Positions 17,311-26,745 of a stretch of DNA of 64,000 nt are shown piece after piece. The stretch comes from Oscillospiraceae bacterium (GTDB lineage Bacteria; Bacillota_A; Clostridia; Oscillospirales; Ruminococcaceae): NCBI GenBank assembly GCA_017523995.1, contig JAFWUX010000099.1, positions 1 through 64,000 of the forward strand. Direction: 5' to 3'. Every line of letters begins with the position of its first letter. Position 1 is the stretch's first letter. The notes beneath the pieces are model-generated. The model did not search any database, had not been told where the DNA came from, and saw nothing but the letters and a program-made list of their open reading frames with translations. A program made the translations under genes and the position numbers.

Positions 17311-18967
17311 TAACTATGACAGCTTTTCCTACAATCTCTATCAGTATCTCGGGGAGATTGCAGATGAGATCAAGGTCATCCGGAACGATGAAATGACCGT
17401 CAGCGAGATCGAACGGCTGAATCCCGCGCAGATCATCCTCTCGCCCGGTCCCGGAAGACCGGAGGATGCGGGCGTCATCATCGAAACCGTGCAGAAGCTC
17501 GGCAGCAAAATCCCGATTCTCGGCGTGTGCCTCGGGCATCAGGCGATCTGTGCCGCCTACGGTGCAGCGATCATCCACGCAAAGCAGCTCATGCACGGCA
17601 AGCAGTCCGCTGTTACGCTCGACAATCAGTGCAGACTGTTCCGCGGTCTGCCGGAAACCACAGCCGTCGCAAGATATCACTCGCTCGCTGCCGATCCGCA
17701 GACCATGCCGGACTGCCTGCAGATCACTGCGCAAACCGATGACGGCGAGATCATGGCGGTGCAGCACAGAGAATATCCCGTTTACGGTCTGCAGTTCCAT
17801 CCCGAATCCATTTTGACGCCGGAAGGCAGACAGATGCTCCGGAACTTTTTGTTTGACAATCCCGATACCGTCAGAACCGAACCGAAATCCGAAATCAAGC
17901 CCGCGCAGGCGGATACACAGCCTGCCGCAAAACAGGAGGAACCCAAAATGATCGCAGATGCTATCAAAAAGATTGTCGATAAAAAGGACCTGACCTACTT
18001 TGAAGCCTATGATGTCATGAATGAGATCATGAACGGCGAGACCACCCCGACACAGAATGCCGCGTTCCTTGCGGCGCTCTCCACCAAGAGCACCAAAGCG
18101 GAGACCATCGACGAGATCACCGGCTGCGCGGCTGCCATGCGCGACCACGCACTGCATGTCGAGCATGATTTTGATGTGCTCGAGATCGTCGGAACGGGCG
18201 GCGACCACTCCGACAGCTTCAACATCTCCACAACCTCTGCACTCGTTGCAGCGGCGGGCGGCGCGAAGGTCGCAAAGCACGGCAACCGTGCGGCATCCTC
18301 GAAATGCGGCACCGCAGACTGCCTCGAAGCGCTCGGCGTCAACATCCGGCAGGAGCCGGAGAAGGCTGTCAGAATGCTCGATGAAGCAAACATGTGCTTC
18401 CTCTTTGCACAGCTCTATCACACCTCGATGAAGTATGTCGGCGCGATCCGCAAAGAGCTTGGTGTCCGTACAGTTTTCAATATCCTCGGACCGCTGACCA
18501 ATCCGGCAAATGCAAAGCGCACGCTCATCGGTGTGTATGATGCATCGCTGGTCAATCCGCTCGCAGAGGTTCTGCAGCGGCTCGGCGTGCAGCGCGGCAT
18601 GGTTGTCTACGGGCTCGATCAGCTCGATGAAATCTCGCTCAGCGCAGAGACGCTCGTCTGCGAATTCGATATCGAGCAGGCAAAGACCTATACCGTCTCG
18701 CCGGAGGACTTCGGACTCCAGCGCTGCGAAAAATCCGAGCTGACCGGCGGCACACCGGAGGAGAATGCGGCAATCACGCGCGCGATTCTCTCCGGCACGG
18801 AACGCGGCGCAAAGCGCGATGCCGTCCTCATGAATGCGGGCGCGGCGCTCTATCTCGCGGAAAAGGCGCCCTCGATGGCAGAGGGCATCAAGCTCGCAGC
18901 GGAACTCATCGACAGCGGCAAGGCGCTCGCAGCACTCGAAACCTTCGTCGCTGCCTCGAACCGGTGA
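17294..18967 (+). CDS. trpGD: Fused anthranilate synthase glutaminase / anthranilate phosphoribosyltransferase (TrpG-TrpD)
   Basis: This is a bifunctional enzyme of 557 residues. Residues 1-190 are the class I glutamine amidotransferase, with Cys in [15 protein letters not shown] (near 80) and His/Glu in LQFHPESIL (near 172). A Pro/Ala/Gln/Glu-rich linker at about 192-217 joins the phosphoribosyltransferase. The latter begins [16 protein letters not shown] and has the PRPP-binding [37 protein letters not shown] and [10 protein letters not shown]. The fusion supplies ammonia to TrpE and consumes its product. Confidence 0.96.
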   Translation: MILLIDNYDSFSYNLYQYLGEIADEIKVIRNDEMTVSEIERLNPAQIILSPGPGRPEDAGVIIETVQKLGSKIPILGVCLGHQAICAAYGAAIIHAKQLMHGKQSAVTLDNQCRLFRGLPETTAVARYHSLAADPQTMPDCLQITAQTDDGEIMAVQHREYPVYGLQFHPESILTPEGRQMLRNFLFDNPDTVRTEPKSEIKPAQADTQPAAKQEEPKMIADAIKKIVDKKDLTYFEAYDVMNEIMNGETTPTQNAAFLAALSTKSTKAETIDEITGCAAAMRDHALHVEHDFDVLEIVGTGGDHSDSFNISTTSALVAAAGGAKVAKHGNRAASSKCGTADCLEALGVNIRQEPEKAVRMLDEANMCFLFAQLYHTSMKYVGAIRKELGVRTVFNILGPLTNPANAKRTLIGVYDASLVNPLAEVLQRLGVQRGMVVYGLDQLDEISLSAETLVCEFDIEQAKTYTVSPEDFGLQRCEKSELTGGTPEENAAITRAILSGTERGAKRDAVLMNAGAALYLAEKAPSMAEGIKLAAELIDSGKALAALETFVAASNR

Positions 18968-18973
18968 TGCGCA

Positions 18974-19762
18974 ATGCCGACGATTTTGGATGAACTCGCA
19001 GCCTTCGCCGCTGAGCGGACTGCGAACGCAAAAAGAAAACGTCCGCTGCAATCCATCCGCGCGGACGCCGAGGCGCTCCCGAAGGGTGACTTCCGCTTTG
19101 AGCAGGCGCTCCGCGGCGATGATCTCGCCTTTATCTGCGAATGCAAAAAGGCTTCGCCCTCAAAGGGACTGATCGCGCCGGACTTCCCCTATCTGCGGAT
19201 TGCAAAGGAATATGAAGCGGCGGGCGCGGACTGCATCAGCGTGCTGACGGAGCCGCGGTGGTTTCTCGGAAATGACCGCTATCTCGACGAAATCGCGCAC
19301 ACTGTCCGCATCCCCTGCCTGCGCAAGGACTTCACCGTTGATCCCTATATGATCTATGAAGCAAAGCTGCTCGGGGCTTCGGCTGTCCTTTTGATCTGTG
19401 CAATCCTTGACAAATCGCAGATTTCGGAGTATCATGATATAGCAGACTCGCTCGGGCTCTCGGCACTCGTCGAGGCACATGATGAAACGGAGATCGAAAC
19501 CGCCGCCGAAGCCGGTGCGCGGATCATCGGTGTCAACAACCGCAACCTCAGGGATTTTTCCGTGGACACAAATCACGCGCGGCAGCTCCGGCAATATGCG
19601 CCGGCGGATACGCTCTTTGTTGTCGAAAGCGGCATGCAGACCCCTGCGGATATTCAGGCGGCGCGCGATGCCCGTGCGGATGCGGTGCTCATCGGGGAGA
19701 CGCTGATGCGTGCCGATGACAAAGCCGCGATGCTGCAATATCTGAAAGGCGTAAATCCATGA
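18974..19762 (+). CDS. trpC: Indole-3-glycerol phosphate synthase
   Basis: TrpC (262 residues) closes the pyrrole ring of CdRP to form indole-3-glycerol phosphate. It is a TIM barrel with FICECKKASPSKGLI near 53-67, VLTEPRWFLGNDRYL, CLRKDFTVDPYMIYEAKLLGA and IIGVNNRNLRDFSVD. It starts 6 bases after trpGD and ends with a 4-base ATGA overlap with trpF. Confidence 0.96.
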   Translation: MPTILDELAAFAAERTANAKRKRPLQSIRADAEALPKGDFRFEQALRGDDLAFICECKKASPSKGLIAPDFPYLRIAKEYEAAGADCISVLTEPRWFLGNDRYLDEIAHTVRIPCLRKDFTVDPYMIYEAKLLGASAVLLICAILDKSQISEYHDIADSLGLSALVEAHDETEIETAAEAGARIIGVNNRNLRDFSVDTNHARQLRQYAPADTLFVVESGMQTPADIQAARDARADAVLIGETLMRADDKAAMLQYLKGVNP

Positions 19763-20361
19763 CAAGAATCAAAATCTGCGGGCTCATGCGGACAGCGGAT
19801 GCCGAAATCCTCAATGCGGTCAGACCCGATTTCGCGGGCATGATCCTCTCGCCCGGATTCCGGCGTTCTGTCTCCGCTGAAACCGCTGCCGCGATCCGGC
19901 AGGCGCTTGATCCGGCGATTCCGGCAGTCGGCGTGTTCGTCAACGCAACATTCCAGCACATCACCGAATGCGCAGAAGCCGGCATCATACAATATGTGCA
20001 GCTCCACGGCGATGAGGACAATATCTTTCTGCGCGGGCTGCGGTTCAGCTGCGGGCTGCCTGTGATTCAGGCGTTCCGCATCCGCTCCGGAGATGACCTG
20101 CGGCGTGCGGCGGAATCCGAAGCGGATTATATTCTGCTCGATTCCGGCACCGGCACGGGAAAATCCTTTGACCATGCGCTGCTTGACGGCTTCCCCCGCC
20201 CCTATCTCCTCGCGGGCGGTCTGACGCCGGAGAATGTCTGCGATGTCATCCGGCAGCGGCATCCGCTCGGTGTCGATGTCAGCAGCGGCGTCGAAACCGA
20301 CGGCGTGAAGGATGCGGAGAAAATCCGCGCGTTTGTAAAAGCAATACGCAATGCTGAGTGA
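19759..20361 (+). CDS. trpF: Phosphoribosylanthranilate isomerase
   Basis: TrpF (200 residues) isomerises phosphoribosylanthranilate to CdRP. The catalytic Cys is in IKICGLMRTADA at the N-terminus. LHGDEDN and DSGTGTGKSFD are the other signatures, and LAGGLTPENV and GVDVSSGVETDGVKD complete the phosphate site. Its start overlaps the trpC stop (ATGA). Confidence 0.95.
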   Translation: MTRIKICGLMRTADAEILNAVRPDFAGMILSPGFRRSVSAETAAAIRQALDPAIPAVGVFVNATFQHITECAEAGIIQYVQLHGDEDNIFLRGLRFSCGLPVIQAFRIRSGDDLRRAAESEADYILLDSGTGTGKSFDHALLDGFPRPYLLAGGLTPENVCDVIRQRHPLGVDVSSGVETDGVKDAEKIRAFVKAIRNAE

Positions 20362-20490
20362 GAAGATAGGAGTTAGAAGTGAGAAGATGCGGTATGCGCT
20401 CCGCGCATGGATTTTGATATTCTCTGCGCAGCAGACACCATAACTTCTCACTGCTCACTCCTCACTGCTCACTTTCAAATATTCAGGAGG
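20362..20490. repeat. Small inverted repeat between trpF and trpB
   Basis: The 134-base gap inside the trp operon has GTGAGAAGATAGGAGTTAGA on its left and CTTCTCACTGCTCACTCCTC-type sequence on its right, which can pair as a long imperfect hairpin. The middle (GCGGTATGCGCTCCGCGCAT) also occurs at about 11509-11528. It interrupts an otherwise overlapping operon. Confidence 0.6.
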
Positions 20491-20495
20491 TTTTT

Positions 20496-21686
20496 ATGAC
20501 AAATCCAAACGGAAGATTCGGCATTCACGGCGGACAGTATATCCCCGAAACGCTCATGAATGCTGTGATCGAACTCGAACAGGCGTATAACCATTATAAA
20601 AATGATCCGGCGTTCAATGCAGAGCTTGAAACGCTGTTCAATGAATACGCGAACCGCCCCTCGCGGCTTTATTTTGCGGAAAAAATGACACGCGATCTCG
20701 GCGGTGCGAAAATCTATCTCAAGCGCGAGGACCTCAATCACACCGGCGCACATAAGATCAACAATGTGCTCGGTCAGGCGCTGCTCGCAAAGAAAATGGG
20801 CAAGACGCGCCTCATCGCGGAGACCGGAGCCGGTCAGCACGGCGTTGCAACTGCGACCGCTGCCGCACTCATGGGCATGGAATGCGTTGTGTTCATGGGC
20901 GAGGAGGATACCAAACGACAGGCGCTCAATGTCTACCGCATGCGGCTGCTCGGCGCGGAGGTCATTCCGGTGACATCCGGCACGGCAACGCTCAAGGACG
21001 CTGTCTCCGAGGCGATGCGCGAGTGGACGAACCGCATCGACGATACGCACTACTGTCTCGGCTCCGTCATGGGACCGCACCCGTTCCCGACCATTGTCCG
21101 CGATTTTCAGGCGGTCATCTCGAAGGAGATCAAGCAGCAGATGCTCGAAAAGGAAGGCAGACTGCCCGATGTTGTCATGGCATGCGTCGGCGGCGGCTCC
21201 AATGCAATCGGCACATTCTATCACTTCATCCCCGATGAGGGCGTGCGGCTGATCGGCTGCGAGGCGGCAGGCAGAGGCATCGACACCTTTGAGACCGCGG
21301 CAACCATCAATACCGGAAAGCTCGGCATCTTCCACGGCATGAAGTCCTATTTCTGTCAGGATGAATACGGGCAAATCGCGCCGGTCTACTCGATCTCCGC
21401 GGGTCTCGATTACCCCGGCATCGGTCCGGAGCATGCACATCTGCACGATATCGGCAGGGCGGAATATGTCGCTGTTACCGATGATGAGGCAGTCAATGCA
21501 TTTGAGTATCTCTCGCGCACCGAGGGCATCATTCCGGCAATCGAATCCGCACATGCAGTTGCACATGCTATCAAGATCGCGCCGACACTCGGCAAAGACA
21601 AGATCATCGTCATCACCGTTTCCGGCAGAGGCGACAAGGACTGCGCTGCCATCGCGCGCTACAGAGGGGAGGATCTCCATGAGTAA
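20496..21686 (+). CDS. trpB: Tryptophan synthase beta chain
   Basis: TrpB (396 residues) condenses indole with serine using pyridoxal phosphate. The PLP lysine is in [19 protein letters not shown] near 82-100. [17 protein letters not shown] and the phosphate-binding [13 protein letters not shown] follow, along with GRGDKD at the C-terminus. It has a strong AGGAGG ribosome site and overlaps trpA by 8 bases. Confidence 0.97.
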   Translation: MTNPNGRFGIHGGQYIPETLMNAVIELEQAYNHYKNDPAFNAELETLFNEYANRPSRLYFAEKMTRDLGGAKIYLKREDLNHTGAHKINNVLGQALLAKKMGKTRLIAETGAGQHGVATATAAALMGMECVVFMGEEDTKRQALNVYRMRLLGAEVIPVTSGTATLKDAVSEAMREWTNRIDDTHYCLGSVMGPHPFPTIVRDFQAVISKEIKQQMLEKEGRLPDVVMACVGGGSNAIGTFYHFIPDEGVRLIGCEAAGRGIDTFETAATINTGKLGIFHGMKSYFCQDEYGQIAPVYSISAGLDYPGIGPEHAHLHDIGRAEYVAVTDDEAVNAFEYLSRTEGIIPAIESAHAVAHAIKIAPTLGKDKIIVITVSGRGDKDCAAIARYRGEDLHE

Positions 21687-22488
21687 TATCCGCAATGCAT
21701 TCAAAAACGGCAAGGCGTTTATCCCGTTTATCACCTGCGGCGATCCCGATCTCGAGACAACGGGAAAGATTGTCCGCGCAATGGAGCAGGCAGGCGCCGA
21801 TCTCATCGAGCTCGGCATTCCGTTCTCTGATCCGACCGCGGAAGGTCCGGTCATTCAGGGCGCCAATATCCGCGCACTTGCGGGCGGCGTCACCACCGAC
21901 AAGATCTTTGAATTTGTCAAGGAGCTGCGCAAAGATGTCAAAGTGCCGCTCGTGTTCATGACCTACGCAAATGTCGTGTTCTCCTACGGCATCGAGCGGT
22001 TTGTCAGCAGATGCGCGGAAACCGGCATCGACGGCATCATTCTCCCCGATGTGCCCTTTGAGGAAAAGGAGGAGTTTGCGCCAATCTGCCGGCAGCACGG
22101 CGTGGACTTTATCTCGCTGATTGCGCCGACCTCTGAGAACCGCATCGCCATGATTGCAAAGGAGGCGGAGGGCTTTCTCTATCTCGTCTCCAGCCTCGGC
22201 GTGACCGGCATGCGCTCGGAAATCCAGACCGACCTCGGCGCGATTGTCGCAAAAATCCGCGAGAACACCGATATCCCCTGTGCAATCGGCTTCGGCATCT
22301 CGACACCGGAGCAGGCGGGCAAAATGGCAAAGGCTGCGGACGGCGTAATCGTCGGTTCGGCAATCGTCCGGCAGATCGGGCAGCACGGCAGGGATTCCGC
22401 GCCGGTCATTGCGGATTTCGTCAAGGCGATGAAGCAGGCGGTGCTGAAATCTGAAGGGAGTACGGCGAAGCCGAATGAAAAGTTTTGA
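21679..22488 (+). CDS. trpA: Tryptophan synthase alpha chain
   Basis: TrpA (269 residues) cleaves indole-3-glycerol phosphate and feeds indole to Trp[20 protein letters not shown] near 46-64 holds a catalytic acid. [12 protein letters not shown] and [14 protein letters not shown] follow, and [13 protein letters not shown] completes the barrel. The start ATG 21679 lies within the end of trpB. The last ~10 residues ([10 protein letters not shown]) run into repeat R2, which provides the stop codon. Confidence 0.96.
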   Translation: MSNIRNAFKNGKAFIPFITCGDPDLETTGKIVRAMEQAGADLIELGIPFSDPTAEGPVIQGANIRALAGGVTTDKIFEFVKELRKDVKVPLVFMTYANVVFSYGIERFVSRCAETGIDGIILPDVPFEEKEEFAPICRQHGVDFISLIAPTSENRIAMIAKEAEGFLYLVSSLGVTGMRSEIQTDLGAIVAKIRENTDIPCAIGFGISTPEQAGKMAKAADGVIVGSAIVRQIGQHGRDSAPVIADFVKAMKQAVLKSEGSTAKPNEKF

Positions 22489-22680
22489 TCAAACTTTTTC
22501 AAAAGTTTGCGGGATTCCAAAGGGCAGCGCCCTTTGGACGCTGTCCGCAGACAGCGGAACCCCTTTCCGAAGGAGCTCCGCAGGGGTGAATCCGATAAAA
22601 CGATCCGGCGGATCGTTTTTCAGAGAGGGGCGCCCTGCGATAGAGGGCGCCCCTGAGTGAATTGCAAAGCAATTCACAGG
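22478..22680 (+). repeat. Mosaic repeat R2, copy c
   Basis: This is a complete plus-strand copy: AAAAGTTTTGATCAAACTTT, CAAAGGGCAGCGCCCTTTGG palindrome, GGAGCTCCGCAGGGGTGAAT, GATCCGGCGGATCG, CGCCCTGCGATAGAGGGCGC and GTGAATTGCAAAGCAATTCA hairpin. It starts within the trpA 3' end. The 61-codon frame across it is not a gene. Confidence 0.75.
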
Positions 22681-22735
22681 CAGCCTCCTCTCCCGTTTCA
22701 GCAGACAAAGAATCACAGACAAGGAGTGCAGACGT

Positions 22736-24058
22736 ATGGAGTATCCGGCAACACTCGGGCGGCTTGATATCCCCGAAGAAGTGCGAAGCTGCTTCGGGAC
22801 AGAGCTGCATGAATACATCGTCGCGGTCGGTGCAGGCGGTTCAGGCGGCGGCAATGTATTCAATATTGAATTTGAGGGGCAGCTGCTCTTTCATCTTTCG
22901 CAGAGCTGCCTTGCGGCGCTTGATATCACAAGCGGCGAGATGCACACAGATATCACGGAATTCACATGGTTCCTCTCATACAATGAATGGCATCCGGAAC
23001 AGAATCCGTTTCCGGATTATGATACCGTTTACCGCGTCAAGGGGTATCCGCTGCGTCAGGACGCGCCGCGCAGGAACATCGGGGATGTGATGCTGCGCGA
23101 GGTCACTGCCATCAGGCAGGCGCATCCATATTTGCAGGGACTGATCGCAAAGCAGTATCCGATTCCGCTCGGTGATGCAGAGATCGACCCCGATGTCATG
23201 GCGCAGTATGAGCCGGAGCTGCATGAATATCTGATTGCCGCAACACATGAAGGCAGTGTCTCCGCGTGGGGCTGGCAGGGATTCCCCTGTGATCATTCGA
23301 TCCGTGCGCAGTCTATGGGCAGCCGCGGCATCATCGACCTGACAACCGGCGCACAATCCGAGGCGCTGACCTGCGTCACATGGTATTCCCGCAGTTTGGA
23401 TTCGCCGCGTGCGCAGAAGAAAAAGCGAATCCCCTTCTCCTTTGCAACGGATAAAATCTACCGGATCAAGGGCTATCCGCCGAAAAAGCGCGAACCCTCC
23501 GACCGGCTGCGCTTTACCGACGGCGTCTTTCTCCGCGAGGTGCTCGAATATGATGTGCAGAATGCGTTTCTGCAAAAGCTGATCGACGATTTCAATACGA
23601 AGGTCACCATTCAGTCGGAGATTCTCGGCGAGCTGGAACTGAACAAAAGCGCAAACTGGTACAGCCGCCTGATCGAGATGTGCGGCGGCAAGCATCTGCT
23701 GATCGTCGATGCATCGGAACAGGGGCTTGCATACAGGGTGAACACTACGGAGACGATCATCGGGGATTTTGAGAAATGGGATGTGTTCTTCCGCAGATAT
23801 ATCGCGGAGCATCTGCTAGCGGATGCAAACGAAATGCTAAATGATGATCCGGAAAATGCGGAGAAAGAACCCCGCACGCTGACCGCAGCGGAACTGGAAC
23901 AGAATCTCGAATATGAGCATCTTGAAATCACTGCGGACGGCAGCTACCGTGTCCTGTATTTTGCATCCAAAGCGCTGTTCGGCGATGACCGGCCGTTCAT
24001 AGTGCTGACCGGCACGATCGCAGACGGCGTGCAGGAAGCAGAGATTGATTATTCATAA
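22736..24058 (+). CDS. Hypothetical protein with an internal duplication
   Basis: This 440-residue soluble protein is not recognised. Residues 1-140 and 155-290 are related: ELHEYIVAVGAGG matches ELHEYLIAATHEG, YRVKGYPLRQ matches YRIKGYPPKK, and GDVMLREV matches DGVFLREV. A third, different domain (about 290-440) contains LLIVDASEQGLAYRVNTTE. No signal peptide is seen. The start ATG 22736 has AAGGAG upstream. It may be cotranscribed with the next gene, 15 bases on. Confidence 0.7.
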   Translation: MEYPATLGRLDIPEEVRSCFGTELHEYIVAVGAGGSGGGNVFNIEFEGQLLFHLSQSCLAALDITSGEMHTDITEFTWFLSYNEWHPEQNPFPDYDTVYRVKGYPLRQDAPRRNIGDVMLREVTAIRQAHPYLQGLIAKQYPIPLGDAEIDPDVMAQYEPELHEYLIAATHEGSVSAWGWQGFPCDHSIRAQSMGSRGIIDLTTGAQSEALTCVTWYSRSLDSPRAQKKKRIPFSFATDKIYRIKGYPPKKREPSDRLRFTDGVFLREVLEYDVQNAFLQKLIDDFNTKVTIQSEILGELELNKSANWYSRLIEMCGGKHLLIVDASEQGLAYRVNTTETIIGDFEKWDVFFRRYIAEHLLADANEMLNDDPENAEKEPRTLTAAELEQNLEYEHLEITADGSYRVLYFASKALFGDDRPFIVLTGTIADGVQEAEIDYS

Positions 24059-24073
24059 CCGGAGTGACATTGC

Positions 24074-25372
24074 ATGAAACAAAAAGCAAAGCGAAAACCG
24101 CAGAAAGCCGATGCACAGGCAAAAAAGCCGCGGCATCTGTACCGGATTGTTCTGGTGCTGCTGGCGGTGATTCTGGCGGCAGTGAATCTTCTTGCGCTTT
24201 CGCAGAAATTCTGCGACCGGTTTACCGATCGCATGTATCCGAAGATTGCAGAGGGGCTCGGCAGGCTGACAGCGCCGCTCCCGTTTGCGCTCGGCGAAAT
24301 CCTGCTGTATCTCGGGATTGCGCTGCTCGCGGCGGGAGGCATCATCGCGGTGCTGCTGATCTTTCTGCACAAAAAGGAACCGTACCGCAGATTTGCAAAG
24401 GGATATTGCAAGGCGCTGCTCATGACGCTCTGCTGCGTCGGGCTGGCGCTGACATTCTGCCGGTGGATTCCGGCGCGCGGCTCGGTGCTCGGGCAGGGCG
24501 ATGCGGAATCCCGTGACCGCTTTGCCTATCAGGAACTGCAGATTCTGCTGAGTTATCTTGCGGACGGTGCAAATGCCGCTGCGGGACAAATCCCTGTTGC
24601 GGAGGACGGCACAATCACCTACCCGACGCCGGAACAATACCGCGCCGATATCGAAGCATCGCTGCACACACTCGCGCATGACTTTCCGCGGCTCGGCGGC
24701 TTCTGTCCGCCTGTGAAGGATGCGCTCTGCCCGCAGCTTCTTCAAAAGCTTGACCGCGGCGCAATGCCCCTCCCCTGCACAATGGAGATCATCCACGATA
24801 ACTCCGGCGAACTGACGCCGATGACACAGCCCTTTGCCGATGCTGCGGCGCTCTGTCAGCATCTCGGCTATTATGACAGGGAGCAGGCGGAATTCCTCGC
24901 GATGCTCGCGCTCGCCAAAAGCGATAACCAGTTCCTGCGGCTCATCGGGTTCCGGAAGATGTATCGGGAAATCGAATTCCATTACGATTCGGCGCGCAGA
25001 GCGTATGTCAAAGCAGTCTGCGAGGAACAGGGCATCGAGCGCCCGACGCATGAATATGCGGAGATCAAAGATCTGCCGCTGGAGGAATTCAACGCCGTAC
25101 TGGAAAAAGAGGCGGCGTTCGACAGCGAAATCGCAGGTCCCAAGCCGGAGCTGATCCACCGCTGCGATCAGCTTGTCACGGCTGCGGATCTCAACTCGCA
25201 CAAGATCTATATCTCGCCGGATGATCCGGAATATCAGACGCCGGAAATCGACAATTCGATCAGCAAGGCTGCCGATTTCAACTGGCTGACCGAGGATACG
25301 AACCTGCTGGAAACAACTTATACCAACGCAGAGCTTTATATCCTGCAGTATTTTGACGGCAAATTGTATTGA
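24074..25372 (+). CDS. DUF3810-like membrane protein
   Basis: This 432-residue protein has a basic N-terminus and three hydrophobic helices in the first 140 residues (ending LMTLCCVGLALTFC), then a large extracytoplasmic part. LTAPLPFALGEILLYLGIAL and the C-terminal layout resemble DUF3810 proteins. As I recall the family, the conserved zinc motif HE-x2-H-x-G-x-x-R-E-x-E-A is replaced here by AAALCQHLGYYDREQAEF, so the metal site looks lost. The family assignment is by eye and tentative. It starts 15 bases after the previous gene. Confidence 0.55.
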   Translation: MKQKAKRKPQKADAQAKKPRHLYRIVLVLLAVILAAVNLLALSQKFCDRFTDRMYPKIAEGLGRLTAPLPFALGEILLYLGIALLAAGGIIAVLLIFLHKKEPYRRFAKGYCKALLMTLCCVGLALTFCRWIPARGSVLGQGDAESRDRFAYQELQILLSYLADGANAAAGQIPVAEDGTITYPTPEQYRADIEASLHTLAHDFPRLGGFCPPVKDALCPQLLQKLDRGAMPLPCTMEIIHDNSGELTPMTQPFADAAALCQHLGYYDREQAEFLAMLALAKSDNQFLRLIGFRKMYREIEFHYDSARRAYVKAVCEEQGIERPTHEYAEIKDLPLEEFNAVLEKEAAFDSEIAGPKPELIHRCDQLVTAADLNSHKIYISPDDPEYQTPEIDNSISKAADFNWLTEDTNLLETTYTNAELYILQYFDGKLY

Positions 25373-25429
25373 AAAATCCCAAATCCGGCTCGTAAATTTA
25401 GCGATTTAACGCTTTTATGCGTTAAACGG

Positions 25430-25458
25430 TTGACAAATCAGCAAAACAGTTGTATAAT
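25430..25458 (+). promoter_or_regulatory. Promoter of the DAHP synthase gene
   Basis: TTGACA at 25430-25435 and TATAAT at 25453-25458 are a near-perfect pair with a 17-base spacer. The transcript would have a leader of about 150 bases. Confidence 0.88.
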
Positions 25459-25465
25459 GATAACA

Positions 25466-25616
25466 GAAACAGGCATCCAGCTGGACGTACATCACCTTGT
25501 CGGGCTTCCGGTCATCATTCCCGACACCACAATCAATCTATCAACCGAAAGGAAGTGAAAGCTCAGTTCCGAAGCAGTGCGAAATCTGCTGATGTAACGG
25601 AACTGGGCGCTGCCCG
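25466..25616 (+). promoter_or_regulatory. Structured leader of the DAHP synthase gene
   Basis: Two perfect hairpins are visible: TGTCGGG 25498-25504 with CCCGACA 25520-25526, and CAGTTCCG 25564-25571 with CGGAACTG 25598-25605, the latter enclosing AGCAG/CTGCT. The second hairpin lies between a strong ribosome site (AAAGGAAG at about 25548) and the aroF start. No T-box motif or U-run terminator is present. A role in translational control is inferred. Confidence 0.5.
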
Positions 25617-25620
25617 ATGA
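25555..25620 (+). CDS. Short leader ORF upstream of DAHP synthase
   Basis: GTG 25555 follows an AAAGGAA site and opens a 21-codon frame that ends at TGA 25618-25620, overlapping the aroF start as ATGA. The predicted peptide has one Phe and no run of aromatic residues, so classical attenuation is unlikely. Translational coupling, or melting of the hairpin by the ribosome, is more plausible. It could also be chance. Confidence 0.4.
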   Translation: MKAQFRSSAKSADVTELGAAR

Positions 25621-26648
25621 TGAATATGGAATTTGAACGCAAGCTGACCATTCCGAAGGAAACCAAGGAAATGTACCCCGTCACGCCCGAAATGGCAGAA
25701 ACCGTCAAGCAGCGTGCCGCGGAGATCAGCGATATCTTCTCCGGCAAGGATGACAGACTCATCCTGATTATCGGTCCGTGCTCCGCGGATAATCCCGATG
25801 CCGTGCTTGACTATATCTCCCGCCTGCGCAAGGTGCAGGAGCAGGTCAAGGACGAAATCTTTATCATCCCGCGTGTCTACACCAACAAGCCGCGCACCAC
25901 AGGCGCAGGCTACAAGGGTCTGCTGCATCAGCCGGACCCCGGCGCAAAGCCCGATGTCTACAAGGGCATTATCGCAACCCGTGAGCTGCACATGCGTGCG
26001 CTCAAGGAGACGGGCTTCTCCTGCGCGGACGAAATGCTCTATCCCGATAACCACAGATATCTCGACGATCTGCTCGCCTATGTCGCAGTCGGTGCGCGCT
26101 CGGTCGAGAATCAGGAGCACCGCCTTGTTTCCAGCGGTCTCGATATTCCGGTCGGCATGAAGAACCCGACCGCGGGCGACCTCTCCGTCATGATGAACGC
26201 GATCACCGCCGCACAGCACGGTCACAGCTTCATCTACCGCGGATGGGCGGTGCATTCCAAGGGCAATCCTTACGCACATGCCATCCTGCGCGGCTACCTC
26301 AACAAGCACGGACAGTCGCTGCCGAACTATCACTATGAGGATATTGCACACCTCGCAGAGCTCTATGCCTCCGGCGAGTTTGCAAATCCGGCGGCGATCA
26401 TCGACACGAACCATGCGAACTCCGGCAAAAATCCGCTCGAGCAGCCGCGTATCTGCAAGGAAGTTCTCAGCATGCGCCGCTACAACAACGATATCAAAAA
26501 GCTCGTCAAGGGCTTCATGATCGAGAGCTACATCGAGGACGGCGCACAGAAGATCGGCGAGGGCTGCTACGGCAAGTCGATCACCGACCCCTGCCTCGGC
26601 TGGGAGAAATCCGAGCGGCTCATTCTCGAAATCGCGGAAATGCTCTGA
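25617..26648 (+). CDS. aroF: 3-deoxy-7-phosphoheptulonate (DAHP) synthase, type I-alpha (AroG-like)
   Basis: This 343-residue enzyme condenses PEP and erythrose 4-phosphate, the first step of the shikimate pathway that feeds trp synthesis. The motifs LIIGPCSADNP near 55, PRVYTNKPRTTGAGYKGLL near 89-107, ARSVENQEHR, GMKNPTAGD and DTNHANSGKNP mark the AroFGH class. Which aromatic amino acid inhibits it cannot be read here. Three ATGs (25617, 25620, 25626) are close together; the first overlaps the leader ORF stop. Confidence 0.95.
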   Translation: MMNMEFERKLTIPKETKEMYPVTPEMAETVKQRAAEISDIFSGKDDRLILIIGPCSADNPDAVLDYISRLRKVQEQVKDEIFIIPRVYTNKPRTTGAGYKGLLHQPDPGAKPDVYKGIIATRELHMRALKETGFSCADEMLYPDNHRYLDDLLAYVAVGARSVENQEHRLVSSGLDIPVGMKNPTAGDLSVMMNAITAAQHGHSFIYRGWAVHSKGNPYAHAILRGYLNKHGQSLPNYHYEDIAHLAELYASGEFANPAAIIDTNHANSGKNPLEQPRICKEVLSMRRYNNDIKKLVKGFMIESYIEDGAQKIGEGCYGKSITDPCLGWEKSERLILEIAEML

Positions 26649-26672
26649 GCATTTTCTGCATATCACGGAACA

Positions 26673-26712
26673 GGCATCTGTGTCCCCGCGGACACGGGTG
26701 CCCTTTCCCGTT
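26673..26712 (+). terminator. Hairpin after the DAHP synthase gene
   Basis: GGCATCTGTGTCC and GGACACGGGTGCC form a 13-bp stem with two G-U pairs around a CCGC loop, followed by a pyrimidine-rich tail (CTTTCCCGTTTTCC). It probably ends the aroF transcript before the ECF operon. Confidence 0.55.
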
Positions 26713-26745
26713 TTCCTGCACTTCTGCCGAAAGGGGGGATTTCCG

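Noticed and set aside
22475..22660. 61-residue frame after trpA and similar frames at 11536-11907 and 1793-2173
   Set aside because: These are translations of the R2 repeat; frame and sequence are not kept between copies.
25466..25616. T-box or trp-type attenuator in the DAHP synthase leader
   Set aside because: No GGTGGCACCGCG-like core, no aromatic-codon run in the short ORF and no U-run terminator.
26680..26745. Longer ecfT with start at 26680
   Set aside because: The start lies within the terminator-like hairpin and has no ribosome site; GTG 26746 has one.
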